This document shows, piece after piece, positions 8,231-15,486 of a stretch of 64,000 nt of DNA; position 1 is the first letter of the stretch, and every line of letters starts with the position of its first letter. A program made the translations under genes and the position numbers. The notes below the pieces were generated by a model that worked only from the letters and a program-made list of their open reading frames with translations, had not been told where the DNA came from and searched no databases. Source of the stretch: Pseudomonadota bacterium (GTDB taxonomy: Bacteria > Desulfobacterota > Desulfobacteria > Desulfobacterales > RPRI01); NCBI GenBank assembly GCA_018817425.1, contig JAHITX010000033.1, positions 1 through 64,000 on the forward strand, given 5' to 3'.

Positions 8231-8474
8231 TAATGGTCTTTTCCAATTGTTGGTTTTGCAATCTGCAATTACTTTATGGCATAAGAATCGCGGTGCAAGA
8301 AGCATGTGTAAGATATTTTACTGTCGGGAAAGCGTTTTGAATGACCTTATTATATTTTATATTTTTCTGCAATTATAAAACCGCTTGTTAAGCAAACAGC
8401 GTTATGGTTATAATGTAGCATATATATATGTTTAATTTTCTTTTAAAAGTCATTCCACGGAATCATAAAAAGTC

Positions 8475-10220
8475 ATGAATAATGAATATAGCATAGCAGA
8501 CAAACGGGCAGCCGATCTCAATTTTCAAAAAAAAGAGATTATAACAATGCCTCCCGAAAAGGCCATAGACAGTATTTTGGAAGCAAAGCATCCGGCAGCT
8601 CTTGTACATTCCTTTTCGGAAGAAGATTTTTATTTTCTTATTAACGATATAGGTATTTATGATGCTTTTGAGCTGCTTAATTTAGCTTCCGACAAACAAT
8701 GGGAATATATACTTGATATTGAACTCTGGAAAAAAGACAGGATTGAAACAAATTCTTTAACAAGGTGGTTTGATATTCTCTTTCAGGTTGATTCGGCACG
8801 CTTTGCCAAATGGGTAGTTGAGAAGAAAACAGATCTTGTAGAATTTTATCTCTATAAAAACATAAGAGTCGCTGTAAGGGAACATGATCAGGACCCATCA
8901 GAGCTTGGCAATGATTTTATGACAATAGACGATATTTTTTATTTTAAGGTTATCGATAATTACGAAGATAAACCATATGATCCGGATATTGAACCGGAAG
9001 AAGAAACCTATAAAGAACATAAAAAAGACTTTATCTCAAATATGCTGGAAAAAATTGCAGAATACGATCATATAAAATACCAGAATATACTACTAGAAAC
9101 AATGGCCGTGCTTCCGGCTGAGATGGAAGAAGAATTTTACCGTTTAAAAAATGTAAGACTTTCAGAAAAGGGCTTTCTGCCTTTTGATGAAGCTGCAGGG
9201 ATTTACTCTTCTTTAAAACCGGAAACTATTACAGGCAGAAAAAAAGCTCTTAAAAGAAGTAACAAAAACATACCTTTGCTACCCCTGCCCCTTTATCCCA
9301 TAAAAATGTTAAAAGATGACAATCTGTTTTCGATGGCGCTCAAAAGAATTGATATAAATGAAACACTCATAAAGCTTCAGGCAGAATTTGCCACCCTTTG
9401 TAACCAGATTATCTCTGCAGATCAAAAAGCAATTAAAAACAAAGATGAACTAAAAGATATTGTCAAAAAGGCATGTGGATATTTAAGCATTGGAATCGAA
9501 TGCTTGATAACTGAAAATCAAAAGCCGGATACTGTTAACGCTACAGCCATTATAAGTGAGTATCAGCTTGAGCGCATTTTCAGAACCGGTTTTAGCCTTG
9601 CGTTGGGACTTAAAGAACGCGCAAAAAAATGGCTGAACAAAGCATGGTTTACCAAACAAGGGCTTGGCTTACATTTCTGGGATGAGGAATGGATGGGAGT
9701 ATTGGGCGGACTATTAATCAAAAAACCTCTCTATTATGAAAAACAAAAAGGCAGTTATATATTCCGGGAATTTCTTTCTGCTTCAGATATTATTGAAAGT
9801 CGTAAAATACTGGAAGAAGCAATTTCTTTCGATGATCTTCTTTCTTTAATAAATGTCGATATCAAACAGATAAAAAGCAGTAACTTGAACTATAAAAAAC
9901 TCATTCTTACTCTTTTTGCAAGAAATAGCCTCGGCCTGCCTGAAGAGCCGTTACCAATATTTCTTGATGAATTCAAACGCTTTTATAAAACTCTCTGGAA
10001 AGGAAAAGGAAAAAACCGCAAAATAGATATTTTAGTCAAAGAATCATTTTTAAGCTGGATTTCCAAAAGGACAGGTCTTAAAGAAATTGAGATTACTGAA
10101 CAGTTAGGTAGGGTTTTCGAAAGTATTTTTAATGAAATTGAAAATGAATATGGAAGAGTTGCAATTTCCGATCTTGATACAAGGTATATCAATCTTTTTC
10201 TTGTGCAAAAGAAGAAGTAA
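8475..10220 (+). CDS. DUF6178-like protein
   Basis: 581-residue, mostly helical, cytosolic protein without signal peptide or membrane segment. The N-terminal part (FSEEDFYFLINDIG, then AFELLNLASDKQWEYILDIELW) and the pattern of repeated acidic helices match my memory of DUF6178, a family largely confined to Desulfobacterota. The N-terminal layout recalls magnesium-transporter MgtE-N-like helical repeats, but no catalytic motif is visible. Function unknown. It is a stand-alone gene after a 170-bp AT-rich leader, and its 3' end abuts the broken TOTE-type gene on the other strand. Confidence 0.65.
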   Translation: MNNEYSIADKRAADLNFQKKEIITMPPEKAIDSILEAKHPAALVHSFSEEDFYFLINDIGIYDAFELLNLASDKQWEYILDIELWKKDRIETNSLTRWFDILFQVDSARFAKWVVEKKTDLVEFYLYKNIRVAVREHDQDPSELGNDFMTIDDIFYFKVIDNYEDKPYDPDIEPEEETYKEHKKDFISNMLEKIAEYDHIKYQNILLETMAVLPAEMEEEFYRLKNVRLSEKGFLPFDEAAGIYSSLKPETITGRKKALKRSNKNIPLLPLPLYPIKMLKDDNLFSMALKRIDINETLIKLQAEFATLCNQIISADQKAIKNKDELKDIVKKACGYLSIGIECLITENQKPDTVNATAIISEYQLERIFRTGFSLALGLKERAKKWLNKAWFTKQGLGLHFWDEEWMGVLGGLLIKKPLYYEKQKGSYIFREFLSASDIIESRKILEEAISFDDLLSLINVDIKQIKSSNLNYKKLILTLFARNSLGLPEEPLPIFLDEFKRFYKTLWKGKGKNRKIDILVKESFLSWISKRTGLKEIEITEQLGRVFESIFNEIENEYGRVAISDLDTRYINLFLVQKKK

Positions 10221-10227
10221 CCTCAAT

Positions 10228-10608
10228 TTATCGTATGAAACTTTTTGGCTTGCCGCATAACCCTGCCTGCCATTGATTCAGGCAAACCGGTGAATATCCC
10301 GATGTTGCTTTCTTTTTGTTCTCCCACCGTGTTGCATAAACATCGTTGCGCCCTTTAAAAAGCGACATAAATAATTTTATTTTTGAAATGGAATCAGATG
10401 TATTGTTTATATTAAAGAATGAGGTTTCGTCATGTGATTTGTCGTCGGGTATGGTATTTTCTTTTAAGACATATTTTGTAATATTTTCTTTAGCGTGCTC
10501 GAAATCGGTTATCCCGAGCTGTGCTTTTAATCTGCTGTTTTCTTCTGTTAAACGATTCTTTTCGTTTAATAAAAGATTATACTTTTCAAACAACTCATCG
10601 TAATTCAT
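10228..10608 (-). pseudogene. N-terminal remnant of a TOTE-system primase/helicase gene
   Basis: 126 codons remain. An N-terminal coiled coil (YDELFEKYNLLLNEKNRL) is followed by IKLFMSLFKGRNDVYATRW, then KATSGYSPVCLNQW and GLCGKPK. This is the zinc-finger-like start of the archaeo-eukaryotic primase found in TOTE conflict-system proteins, which normally continue for many hundreds of residues through primase and helicase domains. Here similarity stops right after GLCGKPK; four unrelated codons and a stop follow, 7 bp from the end of the DUF6178-like gene. The reading frame is intact up to the break, so the truncation looks fairly recent or the fragment is retained. Confidence 0.75.
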
Positions 10609-11091
10609 ATTATTCCTGAACCATATAATGTGTTTGAAATCATTTTATTTATCCCGCTATTTTTATAATTTAAGTGCCGCTATTTTACAAGATTTATTGC
10701 CACTATATTTATAAAATTACTGCTCATACGGATGTGCAGGAAAGTTGATCAAGATAATATAGGAGCAAAGAAAGTGTTATAGGCTAGAAATTTATTTTTA
10801 CCCAATGGGTTAAATAGATGTAGTTTGAAGATACAGCGCTAAAGGCTATGCAATACTATGTAACCAGGAAGTTGCTTCCTGAAAGCAGTATATCGGATAT
10901 TTTCATTCAAATACAGGGTAACCGCATTTAGAAATCAACCTGCCAGGACTTTCATAAGATAATCATTATCCCAACCAGCCCTAAATCGTTTTGATTTTAT
11001 GCTCTTTTTCGGTGTTGCTTCTTTTTTAATCATATTCATACTTCGTGCAAAAAACATCAGATTTTATTGCATTTAAGCGATTATTAAAAGA
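10609..11091. other. Intergenic stretch without a recognised gene
   Basis: Low-complexity AT-rich DNA. It contains a small perfect hairpin, CAGGAAG-TTG-CTTCCTG (10865-10881), and the core CAGGGTAACCGCATTTA (10914-10930), which recurs in similar form at 40297 and 45296. Very short ORFs exist (for example 27 codons from 10849) but have no ribosome site. No antitoxin gene for the following mazF was found. Confidence 0.5.
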
Positions 11092-11126
11092 GGGATGAGA
11101 TAAATTTATTTAGTTTATCTCATCCC
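11092..11126. promoter_or_regulatory. Palindromic operator-like site before mazF
   Basis: GGGATGAGATAAA (11092-11104) and TTTATCTCATCCC (11114-11126) are perfect 13-bp inverted arms around a 9-bp centre, ending 26 bp before the mazF start. An autoregulatory operator fits the position. No T-run follows, so a terminator is less likely. Confidence 0.5.
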
Positions 11127-11152
11127 CTAATAAGAAAAGCGGAGATGGAAAT

Positions 11153-11491
11153 ATGGCCGGAATATTAAGAGGTAATATCTATTGGGCGGATTTAAATCCG
11201 GTCATTGGTAGTGAGAAGGGCGGTTTACGCCCTGTTCTCATTTTAAGCCAAAACGTTTTCAATGAGCGATCCGGCACGGTAATAGCCGTTGCGATCTCAA
11301 GCCAACCTCAAAAAGCTGGGTTTCCGCTTACTTTGGAGCTTTCCGAACTAAAACTCCCAAAACAATCATGGGTAAAGATTAGCCAGATTCGTACATTGTC
11401 CGTAAAACACATAGGCCGTAAAATAGCCAAAGCATCTGATGAAGAATTGACTCTCATAATTGAAGGCTTGAATGAAATAATTGGTGCTTAA
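11153..11491 (+). CDS. mazF: MazF/PemK-family endoribonuclease toxin
   Basis: 112 residues, full length for the family. N-terminal RGNIYWADLNPVIGSEKGGLRPVLILS holds the conserved RG.IYWADL and GSE..G.RPVL motifs; the Arg of RPVL and the Ser/Thr near ISSQ belong to the active site. The C-terminal LPKQSWVKISQIRTLSVKHI completes the fold. MazF toxins cut single-stranded mRNA at short motifs and are normally held by an antitoxin encoded just upstream. Here the 540 bp upstream and 100 bp downstream contain no convincing antitoxin ORF. The ribosome site (GGAGATGGAAAT before ATG) is good. It may be a solitary toxin, or its antitoxin may be elsewhere. Confidence 0.9.
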   Translation: MAGILRGNIYWADLNPVIGSEKGGLRPVLILSQNVFNERSGTVIAVAISSQPQKAGFPLTLELSELKLPKQSWVKISQIRTLSVKHIGRKIAKASDEELTLIIEGLNEIIGA

Positions 11492-11591
11492 CCATAGCAT
11501 GCAGGTGATAGCAATTTGAAATTGCCAACTGAATGGAGAAGTAATTTATTTCGCTAAATTTCAATTAAAGCTTTTACAAATCCATTTGGCT

Positions 11592-12902
11592 TCAAAAATG
11601 CCCTTTCAGTATTTCGGCATATACTTCTATAGTATGTTTTACTTCGATTCTGTCTTTTGATTTTGAGAGCATATCGGATATCTGAATCATGCAGGCAGGG
11701 CAGGATGTTGCAACTATCGAACATCCGGATGCCTTAATGTTATTGCGTTTCCTCTCCCCTATTACAGTTGAAATATCATAATGCTCTATATTAAAGCTTC
11801 CTCCCATTCCGCAGCACCAGTCTGCTTCAGGCATTTCTTTAAAAGTATAATGGCTGTTTGCTTTTATAACTTTTCTTGGCTCTTCAAATACTCCAAGAGA
11901 TTTTTTAAGATGGCAGGGATCGTGATAAGTAATGATTTTACTGTCTCCGGCATTTTCATATTTTTCTTTTTTAATTCCTATCTTTGAAACTATAAACTGG
12001 TTTATATCAAGTACTTTTTTAGAAATTATCTCAACTTTTTTTATTATATCATTCCCCAGACTCTCTCGTGCCATAAGAGGCCAGATATTTTTAATAGTTG
12101 CAGTACATGTTGCACATGAAGTAATAAGATAATCAAAATCAAAAGGCTCAAATTGATTGATATTGTAAAGGAGAAGTTTTTCAAACGACTTGGTATCTCC
12201 CGCAGATATCGCCGGAATACCGCAGCATCCCTGCCCTTGAGGCATAAAAACCCCGACTTCATGAAAAGAAAAAACATCCATTGCAGCTTGTGCCACATTC
12301 GGGAAAAATTTATCTATTAAGCACCCCGTAAAATATGCGATTTTCATTCCCGATCTTCCGGGAAAAGTATTTACAGAAGGTGTACTCCGGTGAAAAGGAA
12401 CCGGGGCAAGCGGCACAAAATGCCGCTGTTTAAGAGCAGGTGAAGAAACCCGGGAACATGATGTTCCAACAATATCGCTTGCGGTTTTTGTGAAAAATCC
12501 CTGAAATTTTGTTCCAAACTCAAGAAGTCTGTCAAACGTTTTCGGATTTGACAGCATCTTTCTTAAAATAAGTTTTTTACCTGTTGATAATCCCATAAAA
12601 GCGGTTAGAATAGCCCTTGCTTTAATGAAAATATCAAGAACCTTTACCCCGCTTGGGCAGTTTGCAGCACATGATCCGCACAAAAGGCATCTATTTAAAT
12701 GCTCAAATACCCCATCGGGATTTTCAAACATATTATTCAAAAGCCCGTTTAAAATGGCAAGCTTTCCTCGCGCAACATCCGATTCTTTTCTTGTTACCGA
12801 AAAAAGGGGACACACAGCCTGACACGTACCACATCTCATGCAAACGGCAAGCATCTTGTCAAGTTCTTCCATAAGCCGTGCAAGCCTTATCATATCGGAC
12901 AT
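11592..12902 (-). CDS. GlcF-like (Fe-S)-binding oxidoreductase subunit
   Basis: 436-residue cytosolic electron-transfer protein. Two [4Fe-4S] ferredoxin motifs lie at the N-terminus (CMRCGTCQAVCP and CLLCGSCAANCP). Two cysteine-rich CCG domains follow: GCCGIPAISAGD with SCATCTATIK, then WCCGMGGSFNIEH with SCPACMIQI. This is the layout of GlcF and LldE-type subunits and of HdrD-like proteins, which pass electrons from a flavin dehydrogenase. No FAD-binding partner (GlcD) is adjacent, so the substrate (glycolate, lactate or other) cannot be assigned. A clear GGGGAGAAAATAAAT ribosome site supports the start. Confidence 0.85.
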   Translation of the reverse strand: MSDMIRLARLMEELDKMLAVCMRCGTCQAVCPLFSVTRKESDVARGKLAILNGLLNNMFENPDGVFEHLNRCLLCGSCAANCPSGVKVLDIFIKARAILTAFMGLSTGKKLILRKMLSNPKTFDRLLEFGTKFQGFFTKTASDIVGTSCSRVSSPALKQRHFVPLAPVPFHRSTPSVNTFPGRSGMKIAYFTGCLIDKFFPNVAQAAMDVFSFHEVGVFMPQGQGCCGIPAISAGDTKSFEKLLLYNINQFEPFDFDYLITSCATCTATIKNIWPLMARESLGNDIIKKVEIISKKVLDINQFIVSKIGIKKEKYENAGDSKIITYHDPCHLKKSLGVFEEPRKVIKANSHYTFKEMPEADWCCGMGGSFNIEHYDISTVIGERKRNNIKASGCSIVATSCPACMIQISDMLSKSKDRIEVKHTIEVYAEILKGHF

Positions 12903-13245
12903 ATTTATTTTCTCCCCATATTCACTGCCTAACCAATAATAATTGTAATAATAAATTTATCAATGCTTCTAAAATAAAGAAGGCCTAATATAAAGTCACA
13001 AAACAGTTTGTTAACCAGGAAAAAGCTTGTTTCAACATCCCGATTTTTCAGCTGATTTATAGCATAATTCTTCTTGACAATACATTTATCATTCAGTAAC
13101 CTTTTTTAAGGTAGTTGAATATTTAACGATTTTGCACCGGTTAATACCGGTTGCAATCGATATTAAGATTTTACTTATTATTACACAACTTTTAATTTGT
13201 CTTGCTTTAATCTTTAGAGCAAATTTAATATTAAGGCGGTACTTC
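12903..13245. promoter_or_regulatory. Divergent intergenic region
   Basis: Separates the leftward GlcF-like gene from the rightward macro-domain gene. TTGACA at 13074-13079 is a consensus -35 box for rightward transcription, but the expected -10 (TAACCT-like) is poor. Nothing else is recognised. Confidence 0.3.
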
Positions 13246-13773
13246 ATGAAAAAACAAGTCCTTGGTAAAATTGAAATTAAACAGGAAGATATAACAAAAC
13301 TCCATGTTGATGCCATTGTTAATGCCGCAAACCGCTCTCTTCTCGGCGGAGGAGGAGTTGACGGCGCAATACATCGTGCTGCAGGCCCTATGCTTCTGGA
13401 AGAATGCAAAACACTGGGAGGATGCGATACAGGAGAAGCAAAAATAACAAAAGGATATAACCTGCCGGCTTCATATGTAATTCATACTGTTGGTCCTGTG
13501 TACAGCGGGAAACCTGCTGACAGCAGCCTTTTGGCTCAATGCTATACAAACAGCCTGCAACTTGCCTTAGAAAAAAAATTAAACTCTATCGCATTTCCTG
13601 CAATCAGCTGCGGGGTTTACGGCTATCCTATTAAAGATGCCTGTAAGATTGCCATAGACACTACTTGCAGTTTTTTAGAAAGCCAGGAAAGCTCTTTATC
13701 AAAGGTTATTTTTATTCTTTTTTCATCCAAGCATCTTGATATTTATCATAAATACCTAAAAGTAATTTCCTGA
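13246..13773 (+). CDS. Macro-domain ADP-ribose hydrolase (YmdB/MacroD type)
   Basis: 175 residues from the ATG at 13246, chosen because AAGGCGG lies 6-7 nt upstream and the family begins here; an in-frame extension to 13132 is hydrophobic and unlike the family. Binding and catalytic motifs are present: VDAIVNAANRSLLGGGGVDG (NAAN and the GGGGVDGAI loop), GEAKITKGYNLP, VIHTVGPVY and the phosphate loop FPAISCGVYGYP. MacroD/YmdB enzymes remove ADP-ribose from proteins and hydrolyse O-acetyl-ADP-ribose. No toxin or PARP partner is adjacent. Confidence 0.9.
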   Translation: MKKQVLGKIEIKQEDITKLHVDAIVNAANRSLLGGGGVDGAIHRAAGPMLLEECKTLGGCDTGEAKITKGYNLPASYVIHTVGPVYSGKPADSSLLAQCYTNSLQLALEKKLNSIAFPAISCGVYGYPIKDACKIAIDTTCSFLESQESSLSKVIFILFSSKHLDIYHKYLKVIS

Positions 13774-14026
13774 ATTTGACAAACATGTTTATATTTTGAT
13801 CATAAATTTTTCAAAACAAAGTTTACCTTCCATTTGCTTGTAATATGTATGAGATAGGATAGCAAATTCACATAGAGATAATCTATTTTGAATCCTGAAT
13901 AATATTGACAAACACTATTTCAGTAATTAGTTTAGAAATCATAGGAAAGGCAAAAAATGATTGCCGATATACCTTAAAAAAACCGATTAAAGGTTAATAT
14001 GCATATTTAGCAGAAGGAGGGTTAAC

Positions 14027-14353
14027 ATGGTTGAAGTAACACCAATGGCTAGCAAACAGATAGCCGAATATTTTGAAGGGAAAGAAGCTTCACCGATCAG
14101 GATTTTTTTAAATCAAGGTGGCTGAGGCGGGCCGTCTCTGGCATTGGCTCTGGATGAGCCTAATGAATCTGACAAAATATATGAAGTTGACGGATTTAAG
14201 TATATAATTAATCAGGAATTTTTGGAGAAAGCAAAACCGGTTAAAGTAGATTATGGCCAAATCGGTTTTAAAATTACATCGGGATTCGATATGGGTGCTC
14301 CTTCTGCATGCTCAAGTTGCGGCACAGGTGGTTCTTGCAGCACCGAATCATAA
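14027..14353 (+). CDS. HesB/IscA-like selenoprotein (in-frame TGA read as Sec33)
   Basis: ATG 14027 has a strong AGAAGGAGGG ribosome site. Translation meets TGA at 14123-14125 (codon 33) inside FLNQGG-U-GGPSLALALDEP, where relatives have a conserved Cys (GGCGGP). The same frame then runs on with clear homology (EVDGFKYIINQEFL, then GFKITSGFDMG) to a Cys-rich tail ACSSCGTGGSC and stop, giving 108 residues. HesB-like selenoproteins are a known bacterial class. A stem-loop suited to be the SECIS lies 16 nt downstream. Family members are small, IscA-like proteins thought to bind iron or Fe-S clusters. A pseudogene is unlikely because the rest of the frame is intact. Confidence 0.88.
14142..14165 (+). 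promoter_or_regulatory. Bacterial SECIS-like stem-loop of the HesB-like gene
   Basis: CATT-GGCTC (14142-14150) pairs with GAGCC-(T)-AATG (14156-14165), leaving loop TGGAT and one bulged U on the 3' side. It begins 16 nt after the TGA and carries guanines in the apical loop, as SelB-binding bacterial SECIS elements do. A bulged U is also a feature of the E. coli fdhF element. Drawn by hand; energies not calculated. Confidence 0.65.
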
Positions 14354-14377
14354 TATACTCATAGTTTATATATATTA

Positions 14378-14419
14378 ACAGGGTAACATCAGATGATATT
14401 TTTGTGTTGCCCTGTTTTT
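14378..14419 (+). terminator. Rho-independent terminator after the HesB-like gene
   Basis: ACAGGGTAACA (14378-14388) pairs with TGTTGCCCTGT (14405-14415) apart from one G-T pair, followed by TTTT. It starts 24 bp after the stop codon and isolates this gene from yfcH. Confidence 0.75.
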
Positions 14420-14577
14420 ATAATCATTTCAGCTTCAATTTTCCACATTTTTTATTGTGCGCTCAATACAAATTTTACTTTTTTGGATAATAGCGTTTAA
14501 CACTCATCGATTTTTGCTATTTCATATTCGCTATTCTCGATATAAATTTGCTTTTATCGGAGGTGGAAATATTAGAT

Positions 14578-15486
14578 ATGAAGATATTAATTACCGGTGG
14601 AACAGGTTTTGTAGGATCATATCTTTCCGATACCTTTATCAAAAAAGGTTATCATGTTATATCTATTGGCGGACCTCCGCCAGGCAATGCATTAAAACAT
14701 CCAAATTTAAAATATGTCCTGGCAGATACAACCCAAAAAGGCTCCTGGCAAGAGGAATTAAACAATATTGATGCTGTTATAAATCTTGCAGGAAGATCGA
14801 TTTTCAGCCGCTGGAACGATGATTATAAAAAATCGATTTATGATAGCAGGATACTTACAACACGTAATCTTGTCGAAGCTCTTCCTTCAAATAAAAATAT
14901 TACTCTTTGCAGTACATCCGCTGCCGGTTATTATGGCGACAGGAAAGATGATATTTTGACTGAAAACGAGTCTCCCGGTAATGATTTTCTTGCTAAAGTA
15001 TGCAAAGATTGGGAAAATGAAGCGTTCAAGGCTGAAAAGAAAGGGGTAAGAGTTACCATAACCCGATTCGGCATTGTTTTAGGAAAAGGCGGCGGAGCTT
15101 TAAAACAAATGATACCGCCGATACGTTTTTTTGTCGGAGGCCCTCTTGGAAACGGACAGCAGTGGTTTCCATGGATTCATATCGAAGACCTTATCTCGGC
15201 TATGCTTTTTATTTTTGAAAACGAATCTGTAAGCGGAGCATTAAATTTCACTTCCCCGGAACCTATAAGAAACATTGAACTTGTTAAAACCATTGCCGGA
15301 ATTCTTCACAGACCGGCTATCATGCCTGCTCCGGCTTTTTTCATAAAACTGTTTCTGGGAGAATTCGGATCATCCATTCTGGCCAGTCAGCGAGTAACTC
15401 CTGAAAAGCTTCTACAATATGGTTTCAAGTTTAAATATCCTGATATAAAAAGCGCGCTGAAAAATATTATAGAAAAAGGTTCATAA
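14578..15486 (+). CDS. yfcH: TIGR01777-family NAD(P)-dependent epimerase-like protein
   Basis: 302 residues from ATG 14578, with GGAGGTGG upstream and the Rossmann motif ITGGTGFVGSYL directly after the start; a TTG at 14548 would add ten residues. Family features: VINLAGRSIFSRW, the CSTSAAGYYGD active-site region (Tyr but with a shifted Lys), ITRFGIVLGKGGGAL and the C-terminal DUF1731 segment SQRVTPEKLLQYGFKF. This extended short-chain dehydrogenase family has no firmly assigned substrate. Its last six bases overlap the end of acnA on the other strand. Confidence 0.88.
   Translation: MKILITGGTGFVGSYLSDTFIKKGYHVISIGGPPPGNALKHPNLKYVLADTTQKGSWQEELNNIDAVINLAGRSIFSRWNDDYKKSIYDSRILTTRNLVEALPSNKNITLCSTSAAGYYGDRKDDILTENESPGNDFLAKVCKDWENEAFKAEKKGVRVTITRFGIVLGKGGGALKQMIPPIRFFVGGPLGNGQQWFPWIHIEDLISAMLFIFENESVSGALNFTSPEPIRNIELVKTIAGILHRPAIMPAPAFFIKLFLGEFGSSILASQRVTPEKLLQYGFKFKYPDIKSALKNIIEKGS

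Noticed and set aside
14144-14353. 69-codon ORF starting after the TGA as a separate gene
   Set aside because: The upstream 32 codons are in frame, homologous and preceded by the only good ribosome site, so the Sec read-through model is better.
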